Shown here: in pieces, positions 52,649 through 64,000 of the stretch
Layout of the letters: each line of letters opens with the position of its first letter
Position numbering within the stretch: position 1 is the first letter of the stretch
From: Stomoxys calcitrans
Lineage: Eukaryota; Arthropoda; Insecta; Diptera; Muscidae
DNA: 64,000 bases
Reading direction: 5' to 3'
Assembly (NCBI RefSeq): GCF_963082655.1
Contig: NC_081552.1
Coordinates: 7,904,448-7,968,447 of the forward strand
Translations under genes and position numbers: made by a program
Notes under the pieces: model-generated
The model's database searches: none
What the model was told of the DNA's origin: nothing
What the model saw: the letters and a program-made list of their open reading frames with translations, nothing else

Positions 52649-54692
52649 CTAATAACACTTAATATTGGTAACACAGCTACCCTTGTTAATAGGATTAGGG
52701 AGGAGTTTTAAGATGTGACAATATGTTTGGAAAATCTAATCGACGAGGTTCAGGATTGGAGGGTCTTCATGGAGCACTTCTTCTACTAATTAGAATTTTA
52801 ATTAATTTTGTCCAGCTGGTTTTCAACTTATTACGGAAGCTTATCCAATTCTACTTTAGGTTTAGAAAATTAAGGTCAGCAATTTTCTAAACCTAAAGTA
52901 GAATTGGATAAGCTTCCGTAATAAGTTGAAAACCAGCTGGACAAAATTCGGAAGACTAGTCATAAGAAGACTTGCGACAAGATAGTTTAGATTGTCCAAG
53001 TATAGAAGACATTGAAGACAATGTCAACAGGATTACGCCCGCACTTGTGGAGCATTTCGAAGATGGTTGTCCTCTTCGAGAAAGCAAATCAGCCCAAGAA
53101 AAACTCTGGAGATTCGCAATATAGGTAAAGAGGTCCGCAACACTATAACAGAGCACGTCTTAAAAAAACGGAAGTATATTGAGATGTATATTACACACGG
53201 CTCAAGGAATATCATAAGATTACCAGAACGGCAAAAAGTGCCTCCTGGAAGCTTTTCTGCGACCAGGTCGACCATGACGCCACCAAGATAAAAAAGTTTC
53301 TCTTAAAAACCCATGTCCAAACTGAAACGTTAGTAGACAACATGAGGAGAGACAACGGAGGACATGTTGAGGCTTTTGACGAAAACACATTTTCCACAGG
53401 ATGCGACGGGACTCATGGAGACATATAAAGGGGTTGACCGAAGGCTTATCATAACGGAATTAATGGTCAAGGAAGCCTTGAGGAGCTTCAAACCATTTTA
53501 GTCACCCGGACCTGATGCAATATTCCGGCGATACTACAGAAGGAGGCCGACTATCTAGGGCCCCATCTGGCCTCTATTTATACAGCGTGCTTAGGACTTG
53601 CAAACACTCCAAAAGCCTGGCAGGAGGCAAGAGTGGTGTCTATACCCAAACCCGGCTAGGCATGATACAGAGTAAGACACCAGGCGAAATAATCAAATAA
53701 AAACAGCATGGCTATGTCAAGAGAAGGTCGGTGGAGACTGCCCTGCACGAGGTTGTGCATAAAATAGAAGAATTCTTTGATGCCAAGACGTACACATTGG
53801 GGGTTTGCATTGACATCGAGGGGGCGTTTAACAATGTGCGGACCGACACATTGATCCAATCCTTAGGCCAGACCGGGTCCCTAGAGACTGCATACACCAA
53901 AAGCTATGGGACTGGTGGATACATTGCGGGTCCCATGACATAAATATAAGGGGACAAGTGGCACAGGGCACGCCACAGAGGCATTTTATCGTCACTCCTT
54001 TGGGTGACCACCATAAATAACCTATAATGGATGCTGACTGAGGAGCGATTTAAACCCGTCTGCTATGCAGACGATGTTATAGTTCTTCTAATGGATAAGG
54101 ATCCAAACCAGCTATGCAGAAAGGCCGAAAGGGTCTTGCAGATGGCATAGGACTAAGCTAGACCAAGGGATCTCAATGCTAACCCGGAGAAGACTGAAAT
54201 CTATTTGTTCACGAGAAAGACGAAAGATGGCCACGCACACTCACCACGTTTCCACGGAGCGATGAGGACCACGCCCGCTAGGGCACTGGAGACTATTCTA
54301 GATATCCGACCCATAGACATATAGATTAAGTGTGAGGCAGCCACTGCGGCTACGAGACTTAAGGCGATGGGAGAATGGATTGAGGATGGGAGCAGGTAAA
54401 ATCGAGGCGACGATAGGTAACCTGGAAGGCGTGGAAGTGGTTTCCGCTCGTATGCGACACTTGAGGTCGAATGCGAGGCACTGCTACCAGTGGCACAGTC
54501 TTGGATTGACGGAACCTTAGTTTTGCCATCTGGAAGGTCATGTTACATGGATAGACCAAAGCTAGAAGACAGAGTGGGCCTGGAGGTCTACATTGAGAAC
54601 TCAGGGACTAAGATCTGTTTCAAACTGCCTGACCATAATACGATCTTGCAACCAGAGATCCGGGCGACCACGGAATGTGTGAGGGATGACCA
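52649..54692 (+). pseudogene. LOA-like LINE, part 2: endonuclease end, RT and RNase H start
   Basis: Continues part 1: GNTATLVNRIREEF and ENLIDEVQDWRVFMEH end the endonuclease. After the palindrome come CPLRESKSAQEKLW and the RT. The RT has SPGPDA, YLGPHLASIYTACLGLANTP, KAWQEARVVSIPKPG, RSVETALHEVVHKIEEFFDA, GVCIDIEGAFNNVRTDTLIQ, then VCYADDVIVLLMDKD with the catalytic YADD at about 54,063. Next is AATAATRLKAMGEWIEDG. The final RNase H piece has CYMDRPKLEDRVGLEVYIEN and ILQPEIRATTECV, with R for the usual G-S of the DGS motif. An RT followed by RNase H fits LOA/I-type elements. Many stops and frameshifts. Part 3 lies at 56,150. Confidence 0.8.
52804..52948. repeat. Perfect 68-bp palindrome with 9-bp loop
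   Basis: Left arm 52,804-52,871 (begins AATTTTGTCCAGCTGG) and right arm 52,881-52,948 are exact reverse complements over 68 bases; the loop is AAGGTCAGC. The right arm is in the LINE's coding sense (endonuclease-RT linker); the left arm is an inverted duplicate. Confidence 0.9.
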
Positions 54693-56149
<1,457 letters not shown>

Positions 56150-56440
56150 TCGGTGCATCAAGTGAGTAGGGAATGTGGGGAAAATTACGAGACATGGGAG
56201 CATTTCTGGCATTGCCCGGCTTTCGTGGCTAACAGACACCGGTGGTTAGGTGCGTACATAATACCAGGCATGAAAACACTTAACGATTTTGTAAGTAGCA
56301 TAGACTTCCTAACTTAGATTTTCTTTATCGAGGTTATATTTTAGCGCACAACAAGCCAATTACTGGCTAAGTTGTATGTGACATGAGGCGGATTAATATC
56401 CGCTCCCTCTTTTTAACATAACCTAGTATTAATAAAACAT
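56150..56440 (+). pseudogene. LOA-like LINE, part 3: C-terminus and 3' UTR
   Basis: Encodes ECGENYETWEHFWHCPAF and NRHRWLGAYIIPGMKTLNDF, then SSIDFL and a stop at about 56,317. The C-x-H-x-C pattern is the zinc-knuckle-like tail of I/R1/LOA-type ORF2 proteins. The 3' UTR follows (GAGGCGGATTAATATCCGC is a small palindrome), ending near AATAAAAC. Roughly the second half of RNase H is missing between parts 2 and 3. Confidence 0.7.
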
Positions 56441-57820
56441 TTTTTGAAAATTAATTAAATTTTAAATTTTATTACGGTAATTGTATGACATGGGTAGTTA
56501 TATCCAAGTATAGGCTGCAACCAGCTCACTCCCTTTTACCCACCGATCTGCCTTTTTGGTCCTTTGTCGAAAACTCTATAATTTGCGATTTCCCCAAGTC
56601 ACATATGTTGCTTCCCTTAACACTTGCCACTATCGGTGCGAAAACTCCCACAAAATTATTACATTGGGCTTAAAGCTGTATGTCGCTTCAGTTTCCCCCA
56701 ACTACCTAGTCGATTCACCGGAAGTCGCATATCTAAGCAAATGACAAAACCGCAAATAACCTGTGAAAAAATCCAACATCAACTATAGGCAAAAAACCTT
56801 TTATTAACATGTCACTTACACTTGTTATGAGCCAACTTAAAGGCCTGTGTAGAATGGGCTGAGAAACAGCAGAACAGCAAATGTCACTGGAATTATAAAT
56901 TACCTCGGAAACATTGTTGAGAAATCTATAATTATTTATTATGCCACTGATGTAACAACCCTCGTTTTAACTTTAATAACCCATTGAGCACATATGAAAA
57001 ACTATCAGCCTTCTTCAAACACTTTGCATGCTCGTATGTAATGGTATGTATGGTAAAATGCAATTGTTACGCTTTTGTGACTTAAGAAACCCTTTTTCTA
57101 CTAACATGTCTCCAGGAGAGCTGCCATACAGGGGGAGGTTTAAACGACTATTTCTTAGTGATGTTGGAAAGTTTTCTTAAGTAAATTGTTTGGAAATTTA
57201 CATATTTTCCTTATTTTGTGATCAAATCCCCCCGAAAAAGGATCAAAGTGTTGCATTGCTACACCCATTGGGCTTGACTGGGTTTGTGTGTTTGATTTAA
57301 AGTTATTTTGACAGCTTAAAGTAAATTGGAAAAGTGTGGTCGAAAGTAATTAATAGTTTTCCTTCTAATAATGGTTTATGCTTTGAAGAAATTGTAACCA
57401 CTTTTGAAATTCAGTGGGGAATTAATTAATAGTTTGTACAAAACACAAAAGAATAATTGAAATGTTACTAATTTTGTATGTGGCAAAAACAAGTTTTTAA
57501 GCGTGAATATGTGCTTGAAAAGCAAATTTCAATTAAGCATTAAGATAAAAAGATAAAAAATCCATTAAAGTAAGGGTTGTTAGGCTGTCGTAAAATAATT
57601 TTAAAGGAAAATACTTTTAGGCAAATCCTATATTTTAGGCAAAAGCGATCCATCGTTATTGGTCGTACATTCAAAAATTTTATAATGTATATAAAATGGA
57701 GTTCTTAAGACAAGGTCTTTTTTTTAACAATATTTAAATATTTTGATATTGTAAGCAAATTTGTTTTATTATTAATTAAAGCTTCATTTAGACTTCAATG
57801 GTATAATTTTCCATACAAAA
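56441..57820. other. Low-repeat interval, no gene seen
   Basis: No repeat units recognised. 56,480-56,760 is richer in GC and open in several frames on both strands. A minus-strand frame contains GSNICDLGKSQIIEFSTKDQ before a GTGGGT donor-like site. I found no good acceptor, so it is not called. Confidence 0.4.
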
Positions 57821-59345
57821 GTGCCTTTGAAGGTGGCTATCAAGATATTCAGGGCTAGGGGTCTCGTTCAGATGCACAATTTTTTGTATTGGTTATCTAC
57901 ATTCAAAATCATTTTTCAAAGTTACCACTTGGGATACCACATTTTTAAAGATCGACAGGTCCTCCTATGTCTATCCCAATTTGAGGATAAAAAGTGTACT
58001 CTCCTGCCAAAGACCTTTTATTGGTGTCCTATTCTATCCTGATCGGCCTTAATTTTTTATTTTTAATTCCTTGTTTTAGGTAGGATGGAGGGAGAGCGAT
58101 TGCCGTCTTTTCATTTAAATACAATATTTTCTCGGTCGTCCTACATGACAGATTGGTGTTGTATTTATTGGGAGGAGAGGGCCGCTCCCCCGACGCTAAG
58201 ACCCAAAAGACAATTTATTTGAGTCGTTTAATGTCGAGATCTACATGTCCGGCTGAACGGTACGACGGCAGAGCGCGACCCAGATAGTTCAATCGTTACA
58301 TAAACATTAGATTGGAACTCTACTGTAATAGAATTTTCGTTTAATTCCAATATTATCCCCATCGAGCTACACGTCTTATTGAGGCGTATTAGGTGGGTCG
58401 GCCGGCCCCAGACTCTGTCCCAAATGTGTATATTAGTTTTGTAGTCAACTCTCAAAGACCTTTAATTTTATACCCATTTGTGACGTTGGAGATTCATCCC
58501 GTTTTGGGGGTTTTTTTGAGTTGGAGAGGGCCCGTAGACACTTTGGACCATATTCTCATAACAGATGTGTAATCAACTTCCAAACACCTTTCATATGGGT
58601 ATGGGTATGAATATTGTCCCAATCGGTAAATATGTCCTGTTGAGGGGTTTTTGGGTGATGGGCTTGCCTCAGCCGATCGGTATATATGTCCTGCTTGGGG
58701 GTTTGAGGGGATGGGAAAGCCCCTCATACACCAGGGTATACATTTTTATGTCAGATTTGTACTCTTCTTTTATTAACTTTCATTTGATACCCATTCTGTC
58801 CCAATCGGTATATATGTCCTGCTGGGGGGTTTTTTGGGGTTGGGGCATCAAGAATACATTTTTATGTCAGTTTGTATTCTACTTTTAAATACCTTTCATT
58901 TGATACCCATATCGCCCAAAGCGGCAAAAGTGTCCTGCTGAAGGGTTTTGGGGGGTGGGGAGGCCCCTCAGACACCAAGGAATACATTTTTATGTCAGAT
59001 TTGTATTCTACATTTAAATATCTTTCATTTGATACCCATATTGCACAAAGCAGTAAAAGTGTCGTGTTGGGTGGTGTTTTTGGGGGTGGGGGACTCCCCG
59101 AAACTTAAGGTGACATTTTTATAACAAGTTCGTACTCTACTCTTAAATACCAAATGAAAGGTATACCCATATTGTCCCAGTCGGTAAACATGTCCGTTCG
59201 TCCCCTCAGGAGTAGTTGACCCAAAAATTTTGTACCAATTTCGTGTTTTTGTGGTACCATGAAGTGTCATACATAATTTCCCTTAAATCGGTGCACAAAT
59301 CTCCGAGATCTGAGGTTTTTGAAAATTGGGGTAAGGGGGAGGGTC
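57821..59345 (-). mobile_element. Helitron-like element, divergent subfamily
   Basis: About ten units. The later ones share ATACCCATATTGC, AATACATTTTTATGTCAG and GTCCTGCTG. It ends in the 5'-side block CTCCGAGATCTGAGG and AAGGGGGAGGGTCCGCCC at 59,345. No TC or CTAG end. Confidence 0.7.
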
Positions 59346-59455
59346 CGCCCGAAATCGCTGAAATTTGAGACACCGAATTGTGTTGGGCTCTTCGACGTCC
59401 TTTGACCCAGATTGGTCCAGATTTGAATATAACTGCCATGTAGACCAAACTCTTA
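59346..59455 (+). repeat. Type A2 fragment
   Basis: One unit (GAAATCGCTGAAATTTGAG, GGTCCAGATTTGAATATAAC), wedged between Helitron pieces. Confidence 0.6.
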
Positions 59456-59459
59456 AGAA

Positions 59460-59880
59460 AGTTGAGAGTAGAGCACGATGCTATCTTTTCAGAGCTAAGT
59501 ACGTGGGTGGCCACCCCACCCTGCATACCCCTCAAACTTGACATATTTGTGAATTATGGCAAAAAGGGGCCCAAATCTGTATCTGTTTCATGGGCAAGTG
59601 TTTAAGGGACGTCTCACCGCATAAACTCCCCCTAAACCACACATATATACCGACTATAGCAATATGTAGCTCCAATGTGGTTTTTGGGAGTGGAGTATAA
59701 ATCTAATATCCACTTTCGGGGCAAAAAGATTGGCTACTCCAATCCACCACCAAATCCAAGAGAATGAAGTGGATCTAACATCCAAACTTTAATGGGAGGG
59801 ACCCTCCCCTTACCCTATTTCCAAAAACGCCAGATCTTGGAGATTGATGGGGCGATTTAAGCGAAATTTCGTTTGTTTAT
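59460..59880 (+). mobile_element. Helitron-like fragment
   Basis: Three plus-oriented units, then GGAGGGACCCTCCCCTTACC and CGCCAGATCTTGGAGATTG. The order of blocks at the right is inverted relative to a normal plus copy, so this may be two pieces. Confidence 0.5.
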
Positions 59881-59917
59881 AATAGCTTAAATACAGAAAT
59901 GTATATCCCCATATGAG

Positions 59918-60428
59918 CCCATCCCGCTCTGCTGCGCCCGGTAATGCTATGTTGCAGAGGAGTACTCAAAATTTGAACATTTCTACGTAATTGTAGTTGA
60001 AAATGTATTCCATTTTTCCAAAGGACTTTTCAACACTCAAGTACCTCTTATTTAAACCCAACATTGCAATGGTCAGTGAAAGTCCTTCGTGGGGTGTGGT
60101 GGACCCCCAGAGAACGGGTTTTAAAAGTGAAAGATCCATATTACCATGTTCGGTAAATATGTCCGATTTGAGGGGTTTTATGGGGGTGGCGTGACCCACG
60201 AAACACTCAGTTCCATTATTGGATATCAGATTCGATTTCTACTCTTAAATACCTTTAATTGGAGTCCCATATTGTAGTAATGGGTATATAAATCTGGTTG
60301 CCGTGTTTTGGGGGTGGGCGGCCCTCCTAGGAACCCCACCCCAGAATTTGATACCAAATTTTTTGATTTTAGGTCGCTGTATTTGTGCAAACAGAATTTC
60401 GCTTAAAAATCATTTTTACATATGTAGA
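59918..60428 (-). mobile_element. Helitron-like element, TC end at the dimer junction
   Basis: CCCATCCCGCTCTGCTGCGC is a worn 3' end; three to four units; the 5' part GTCGCTGTATTTGTGCAAAC and TTTCGCTTAAAAATC. The TC end lies at 60,427-60,428 (inverted), immediately followed by the CTAG-side end of the next copy. Confidence 0.7.
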
Positions 60429-61878
60429 TAGCTGAGACCGGCAACGCCTTCATTTTCACCACGTGGAAAATATTATTTCTTATTCTTACTTTAAAATTTT
60501 GACAACATTTTAACTAATAAGATTTTTCTGCAATTTTTTTTTCTACAGTAATTTTTTGTATTTATATCTATTTTTCTATGATAGAGAATGGCATTAAACC
60601 ACCTTAAACACCGTCTTGGGTGGGAAAGTTTAAACATATTATCGCAATCAACCGTAACGAAATTCCTATATTTTATTTATAATTAATCAAAGGACCAATA
60701 GATTGTCATAACAAAGATACATACTGAATGATTAATTTTTACAACTCTGCCCTCTCTCTGTTCATGTTGGCTTCACCAAATTAGCGCCATCTACTGGATG
60801 TTTTTAGTTGGATCAACTAAATCCAATTGGATCAAGTATTGGTGACTGCCAGATGGCGCTAAGTCAAAATCGAAGTGTTACTCGCTTATAGAGGATCATA
60901 ATGTGGTGGTTGTATATGAATGAATATTCATAACATATGACTACCTTTTAAATAGTAGTAGTAGTAGTTGTCTATGAATAGTCATTCATAGACAACCGCC
61001 ATAACATATGACTACCTATTAAATAGTCATCATTTAGTCTTTTTTAAATCAAATCAAATTGCCATATTAAACGATTTTCTATGGTAAAGAACTAACATGC
61101 CAGTTTATACATAAAGCGGTGGCGATAGTTCTTACTATTAAACCATGTGAAACTTTTGAACAAAAAAGTGTTGCCCAGCAAAACGTCGTTTGGTGTTGTC
61201 TGTCGATGAGCTTAAAATGGTTGCAACGTTAACGTTAAGGTTTGCATATCCTGCTATCACGCTGCTATCACGTTATAATTTCGGTACTATTGCGGCCTAA
61301 ATTTGATTGTGTCCCCACACATTAATTAAATCACACAGTATCGACTGTTTTGAGGTGGGGTGGTCCGCTAGGTATATGAGCAGAATAATGATATCAGATT
61401 CGCAGTTCACAATCTTATACCTCTAATTTAAACGTTTGGTGGAGGGCATCTATAGGAGGGTTGTGCGCCACACTGCCACTTGAGCACAAAATTTGAATGA
61501 CGCACTCTACTCAAATAAATCTACCCCTTGATTCCCCCTGGTTTTAATGGGTCAAATAAACTATTGGTGGCGATTTTAGGAGGTAAACCATCACCTAGAT
61601 TCTTTGACAAAAAGTTTAATGTCATATTCGTAATCTGCTCTCAAATGCCTTAAATTTGAGTTTCATTAAGTTATGAATGAGCAGTATTCCCATTTGGGAG
61701 CTCATCGGGGATGGGGCGACCATCTATTACTTGCACCTCGTTTTTTATGCCATATTCGTAGTCTACTCCCGAATAGCTTTCATTTGAATCCTATATTGAT
61801 ATATACGTCGAATATGTCTTTTTGGAGCAGTTTTTTGGGGTTGAAGGTGAGGTGACCCCCTAGATATCACACCCTAAA
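60429..61878 (-). mobile_element. Helitron composite carrying modules D and E
   Basis: The 3' end reads TAGCTGAGACCGGCAACGCC (inverted, a worn CTAG end). Then a TTTTTCTACAG/TTCTATG-rich stretch, module D (60,590-60,800), hairpins, module E (61,040-61,375) and four units to ACCCTAAA at 61,878, where a plus copy starts. No transposase. Confidence 0.7.
60782..61030. repeat. Hairpins and direct repeats inside the composite
   Basis: TAGCGCCATCT (60,782-60,792) pairs with AGATGGCGCTA (60,851-60,861). GTTGTCTATGAA pairs with TTCATAGACAAC around 60,967-60,999, next to an (AGT)n run at 60,955. CATATGACTACC.TTTAAATAG-type phrases repeat directly at about 60,937 and 61,006. Confidence 0.65.
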
Positions 61879-62836
61879 TCTATATATGTATATACAACTG
61901 AACTTGAGTTTGTTTGTTGTATGTCTGTTTGTTTGTGTGTGGGTTTGTACATTTGTTTCAAATTCTTTCAAATTTTCACGGATTGTGGGGAGTAGTCCGG
62001 AAGGTGCCATAGGCTATATAATTTCTTGATATGTCAAAGGGGGCGGATCCTCCCCCTTACCACAAAAGTACCACCCAAAAATAAAAGTTGACCGATATGG
62101 GACTCAAATGAGTAGTAAGAGAGTTCGGCAATAGAATACAAATTTGATATCAAAATTTTGGGTCCAAGTACCGAGACCCAAAACCCCTCCAAATAGGCAT
62201 ATTTGACGGTAATGGCAATATGGGACTCGAATGAATAGTATTCGGGAGTAGATTACGAATATGGGCAGGAAGGAGGAATAGGCTGTATAATTTGTTGATA
62301 TTGAATTTGAATATCAATACACCACCCAAAATCAAGGTTGACCGATCGGGACAATATGGGTATCAAATGGTATTGGAGAGTAGAATAGAAATATGGTATT
62401 AAAAGTTGGGTACAAGAAACCCAGGGGCCATTCCAACCCCAAAAATTCCCCAAACAAACATATTGGACGTACATATCAATATTAGCCTCAAATGAAAGGT
62501 ATTCGGGAGACGATTACGAATGTGACATAAAAAATTATGTCTGACTATTTGCGGGTCGCCCTACCCCCAAAATGCCCCCTAAATGGGCACGTTAATGAAA
62601 AATAAATATAGAAATTTCGTTGCGGTTGTTTGCGGTATTATGTTTAATTTTCCCACCCAAGACGGTGTTTAAGGCTTTTTCATAGAAAAAATAGATATAA
62701 ATACAAAAAAAATTCTATAGAAAAAAATTTTGCAGAAAAATCTTAATAGTTAAAATGTTGTAAAAATTTTAGAGTAAGAATAAGAAATATATTTTCCGCG
62801 TGGTGAAAATGAAGATGATGCGCCCGGTCTCAGCTA
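61879..62836 (+). mobile_element. Helitron composite with module D
   Basis: TC end at 61,879 after AAA (TCTATATATGTATATAC), GTTTGTTTGTGTGTGGG, six units, module D at 62,590-62,680, the TTCTATAG/GCAGAAAAATC stretch, and the 3' end GATGCGCCCGGTCTCAGCTA. It corresponds in inverted order to 60,429-61,878 but lacks module E. Confidence 0.75.
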
Positions 62837-63179
62837 TCTATATATATAAAAATGATTTTTTAAGCGAAATTTTATTTGCACACTTACAGCGACCTAAAAT
62901 TAAAAAATCATAGCTATATAAGACCCAAATAAAAGGTATTTGGGAGTTGATTACGAATATGACATTAAACTTTGTGTCCAAGAAACCGCTTCCGTTAGAT
63001 TTTTTGACCAATTAAAACAATGGGAGATCAAATGATAGATATTTTTGAGTAGAGGGCGTCATTCAGATATGTGCTCAAGTGGCAGATGAAGTATGGCGCA
63101 CAACCCTCATATATAAACTTTCCACCAAGCGGCTGCATACACCAATCATGACTATATGGGGTTAAATTAAAGGCGAGAC
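62837..63179 (+). mobile_element. Helitron-like element joined head-to-tail
   Basis: TC end directly after the previous copy's CTA: TCTATATATATAAAAATG, TTTTTTAAGCGAAATT, CAGCGACCTAAAATT, then two to three units. It ends at a SINE scrap. Confidence 0.7.
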
Positions 63180-63180
63180 C

Positions 63181-63222
63181 ATAAGAAAAAATTTTCAGCG
63201 GTGGTTTTCCCCTCCTAATGCT
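63181..63222 (+). mobile_element. tRNA-derived SINE scrap
   Basis: AAATTTTCAGCGGTGGTTTT and CCCCTCCTAATGCT match the SINE body in sense orientation. Confidence 0.5.
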
Positions 63223-63735
63223 GAAATTTGGGAAAGTGAGTTGTGTTAGACCCTTCGACATCCTTCTTCAATTTGGCCCAGATCCGTCCAGATTTGGATA
63301 TAGATACCATATAGACCGATCCGCCGATTTAGGGTCTTAGGTCCATAAAAGGTGAATTTATTGTCCGATTTCACTAAAATTTGGGACTGTGAGTTGTGTT
63401 AGGCAACTTGGCCCAAATCGGTCTAGATTTGGATACAGCTGCCATATAGACCGATATCTCTATTTAAAGTCTTGGCTCTATGAAAGGCGCATTTATAATC
63501 GGATTTCACTGAAATTTTGCACAATGACTCATGTCAGGCTTTTCCACATCTGATTGATTAATGACTTGTACTTATTAGTATTTGGTCCAAATTGTAACAT
63601 ATTTCGACATAGATGCTATGGGGCATAAGGTATGCATTTTCACCGTATTTTGACGAAAGGTGGTTTACATATATACCCGAGGTGATGGGTATTCAAAGTT
63701 CGGCCCGGCCGAACTTAACACCTTTTTACTTATTA
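63223..63735 (+). repeat. Type A2 element, 5'-truncated
   Basis: Three units and the complete palindromic end: ATACCCGAGGTGATGGG, TTCGGCCCGGCCGAACTTAA and TTTTTACTTATT. Closely related to 44,000-44,283. Confidence 0.75.
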
Positions 63736-63739
63736 TTTT

Positions 63740-64000
63740 TGACATTTTCGTAATCTATTCCCGAATGCCTATTATTTGAATCCCATAATGACATGAATGA
63801 CTTTTTGGTCTTAGAGCGGCCCGCTGGGTATTTAGACTCACATCTTAAACCCATAGTCGTATTCTACTCTTCAATACCTTTCATTTGACATACATATTGT
63901 TCCGATTGGTCCACTTTTGATTTTGGGTGATGTTTTTTGGGATTAAGGAGAGGGTGAGCACCACTTCCAATATCGAAAAATTATATAGCCTATGTTTCCT
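63740..64000 (-). mobile_element. Helitron-like element, continues off-window
   Basis: Two units (CTATTCCCGAATGCC, CTCTTCAATACCTTTCATTT), then AATTATATAGCCTATG, the family's 5' side on the minus strand. The TC end lies beyond the window. Confidence 0.65.

Noticed and set aside
56485..56744. Open frames on both strands in a GC-richer island
   Set aside because: Open in several frames at once, with no convincing acceptor; kept only as a note.

Overview
The window looks like nuclear DNA of a higher fly. I infer a calyptrate, muscid-like genome from the non-LTR families, the mariner and hAT copies, the AT-rich sequence and the dense arrays of fly-type repeats. The species cannot be fixed from sequence alone. 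Nothing bacterial or phage-like is present. Almost none of the many short open frames is a gene: most lie in repeats, and frames that recur between repeat copies simply reflect the repeat consensus.

Two repeat superfamilies make up well over half of the window. The first is a non-autonomous Helitron family with units of about 140-150 bp. Its copies start TC (TCTATATATATAAAAATG), end CTAG after a GC-rich hairpin, and insert between A and T. The second, called here type A elements, starts TATACCCTCCACCA and ends in a palindrome of the AAGTTCGGCCGGGCCGAA kind followed by TTTTACTTGTT. It is built of units of about 150 bp and comes in at least four subfamilies (A1, A2, A3 and family I). Several copies are long palindromes. 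I do not recognise it as a named class; it is the best candidate here for something undescribed.

Broken coding elements lie among these repeats. They are an RTE-like LINE (8.1-9.5 kb, plus a 3' fragment at 29.5 kb), a jockey-like LINE in three pieces (10.9-13.3 kb), an unassigned RT remnant (20.3 kb), a LOA-like LINE in three collinear pieces (46.6-47.6, 52.6-54.7 and 56.15-56.44 kb), three mariner/Tc1 transposase relics (19.5, 30.8 and 40.6 kb) and two mariner ends (0.8 and 27.4 kb). A tRNA-derived SINE is present in five clear copies plus a scrap. Two hAT-like insertions carry 8-bp target duplications: 42,177-44,391, and 47,627-52,648, which splits the LOA-like endonuclease domain.

The nesting order can be read in places. 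A Helitron at 20,994-22,852 sits precisely inside a type A copy. A 5-kb hAT inside a LINE holds Helitrons, a SINE and type A copies. Two inverted copies of a head-to-tail Helitron dimer lie at 60.4-62.9 kb.

Host coding sequence is scarce. The best candidate is a minus-strand terminal exon with a splice acceptor, stop and poly(A) signal at 4.58-5.08 kb. Weaker minus-strand exon candidates lie at 16.9, 19.35 and 32.2 kb. They could belong to one minus-strand gene with repeat-filled introns, but this is inference and the phases do not chain. Low-repeat intervals (4.3-4.9, 6.0-7.6, 15.4-15.9, 16.6-17.45, 19.24-19.5, 31.4-33.9, 40.0-40.6, 45.0-46.6 and 56.4-57.8 kb) hold no confident gene.
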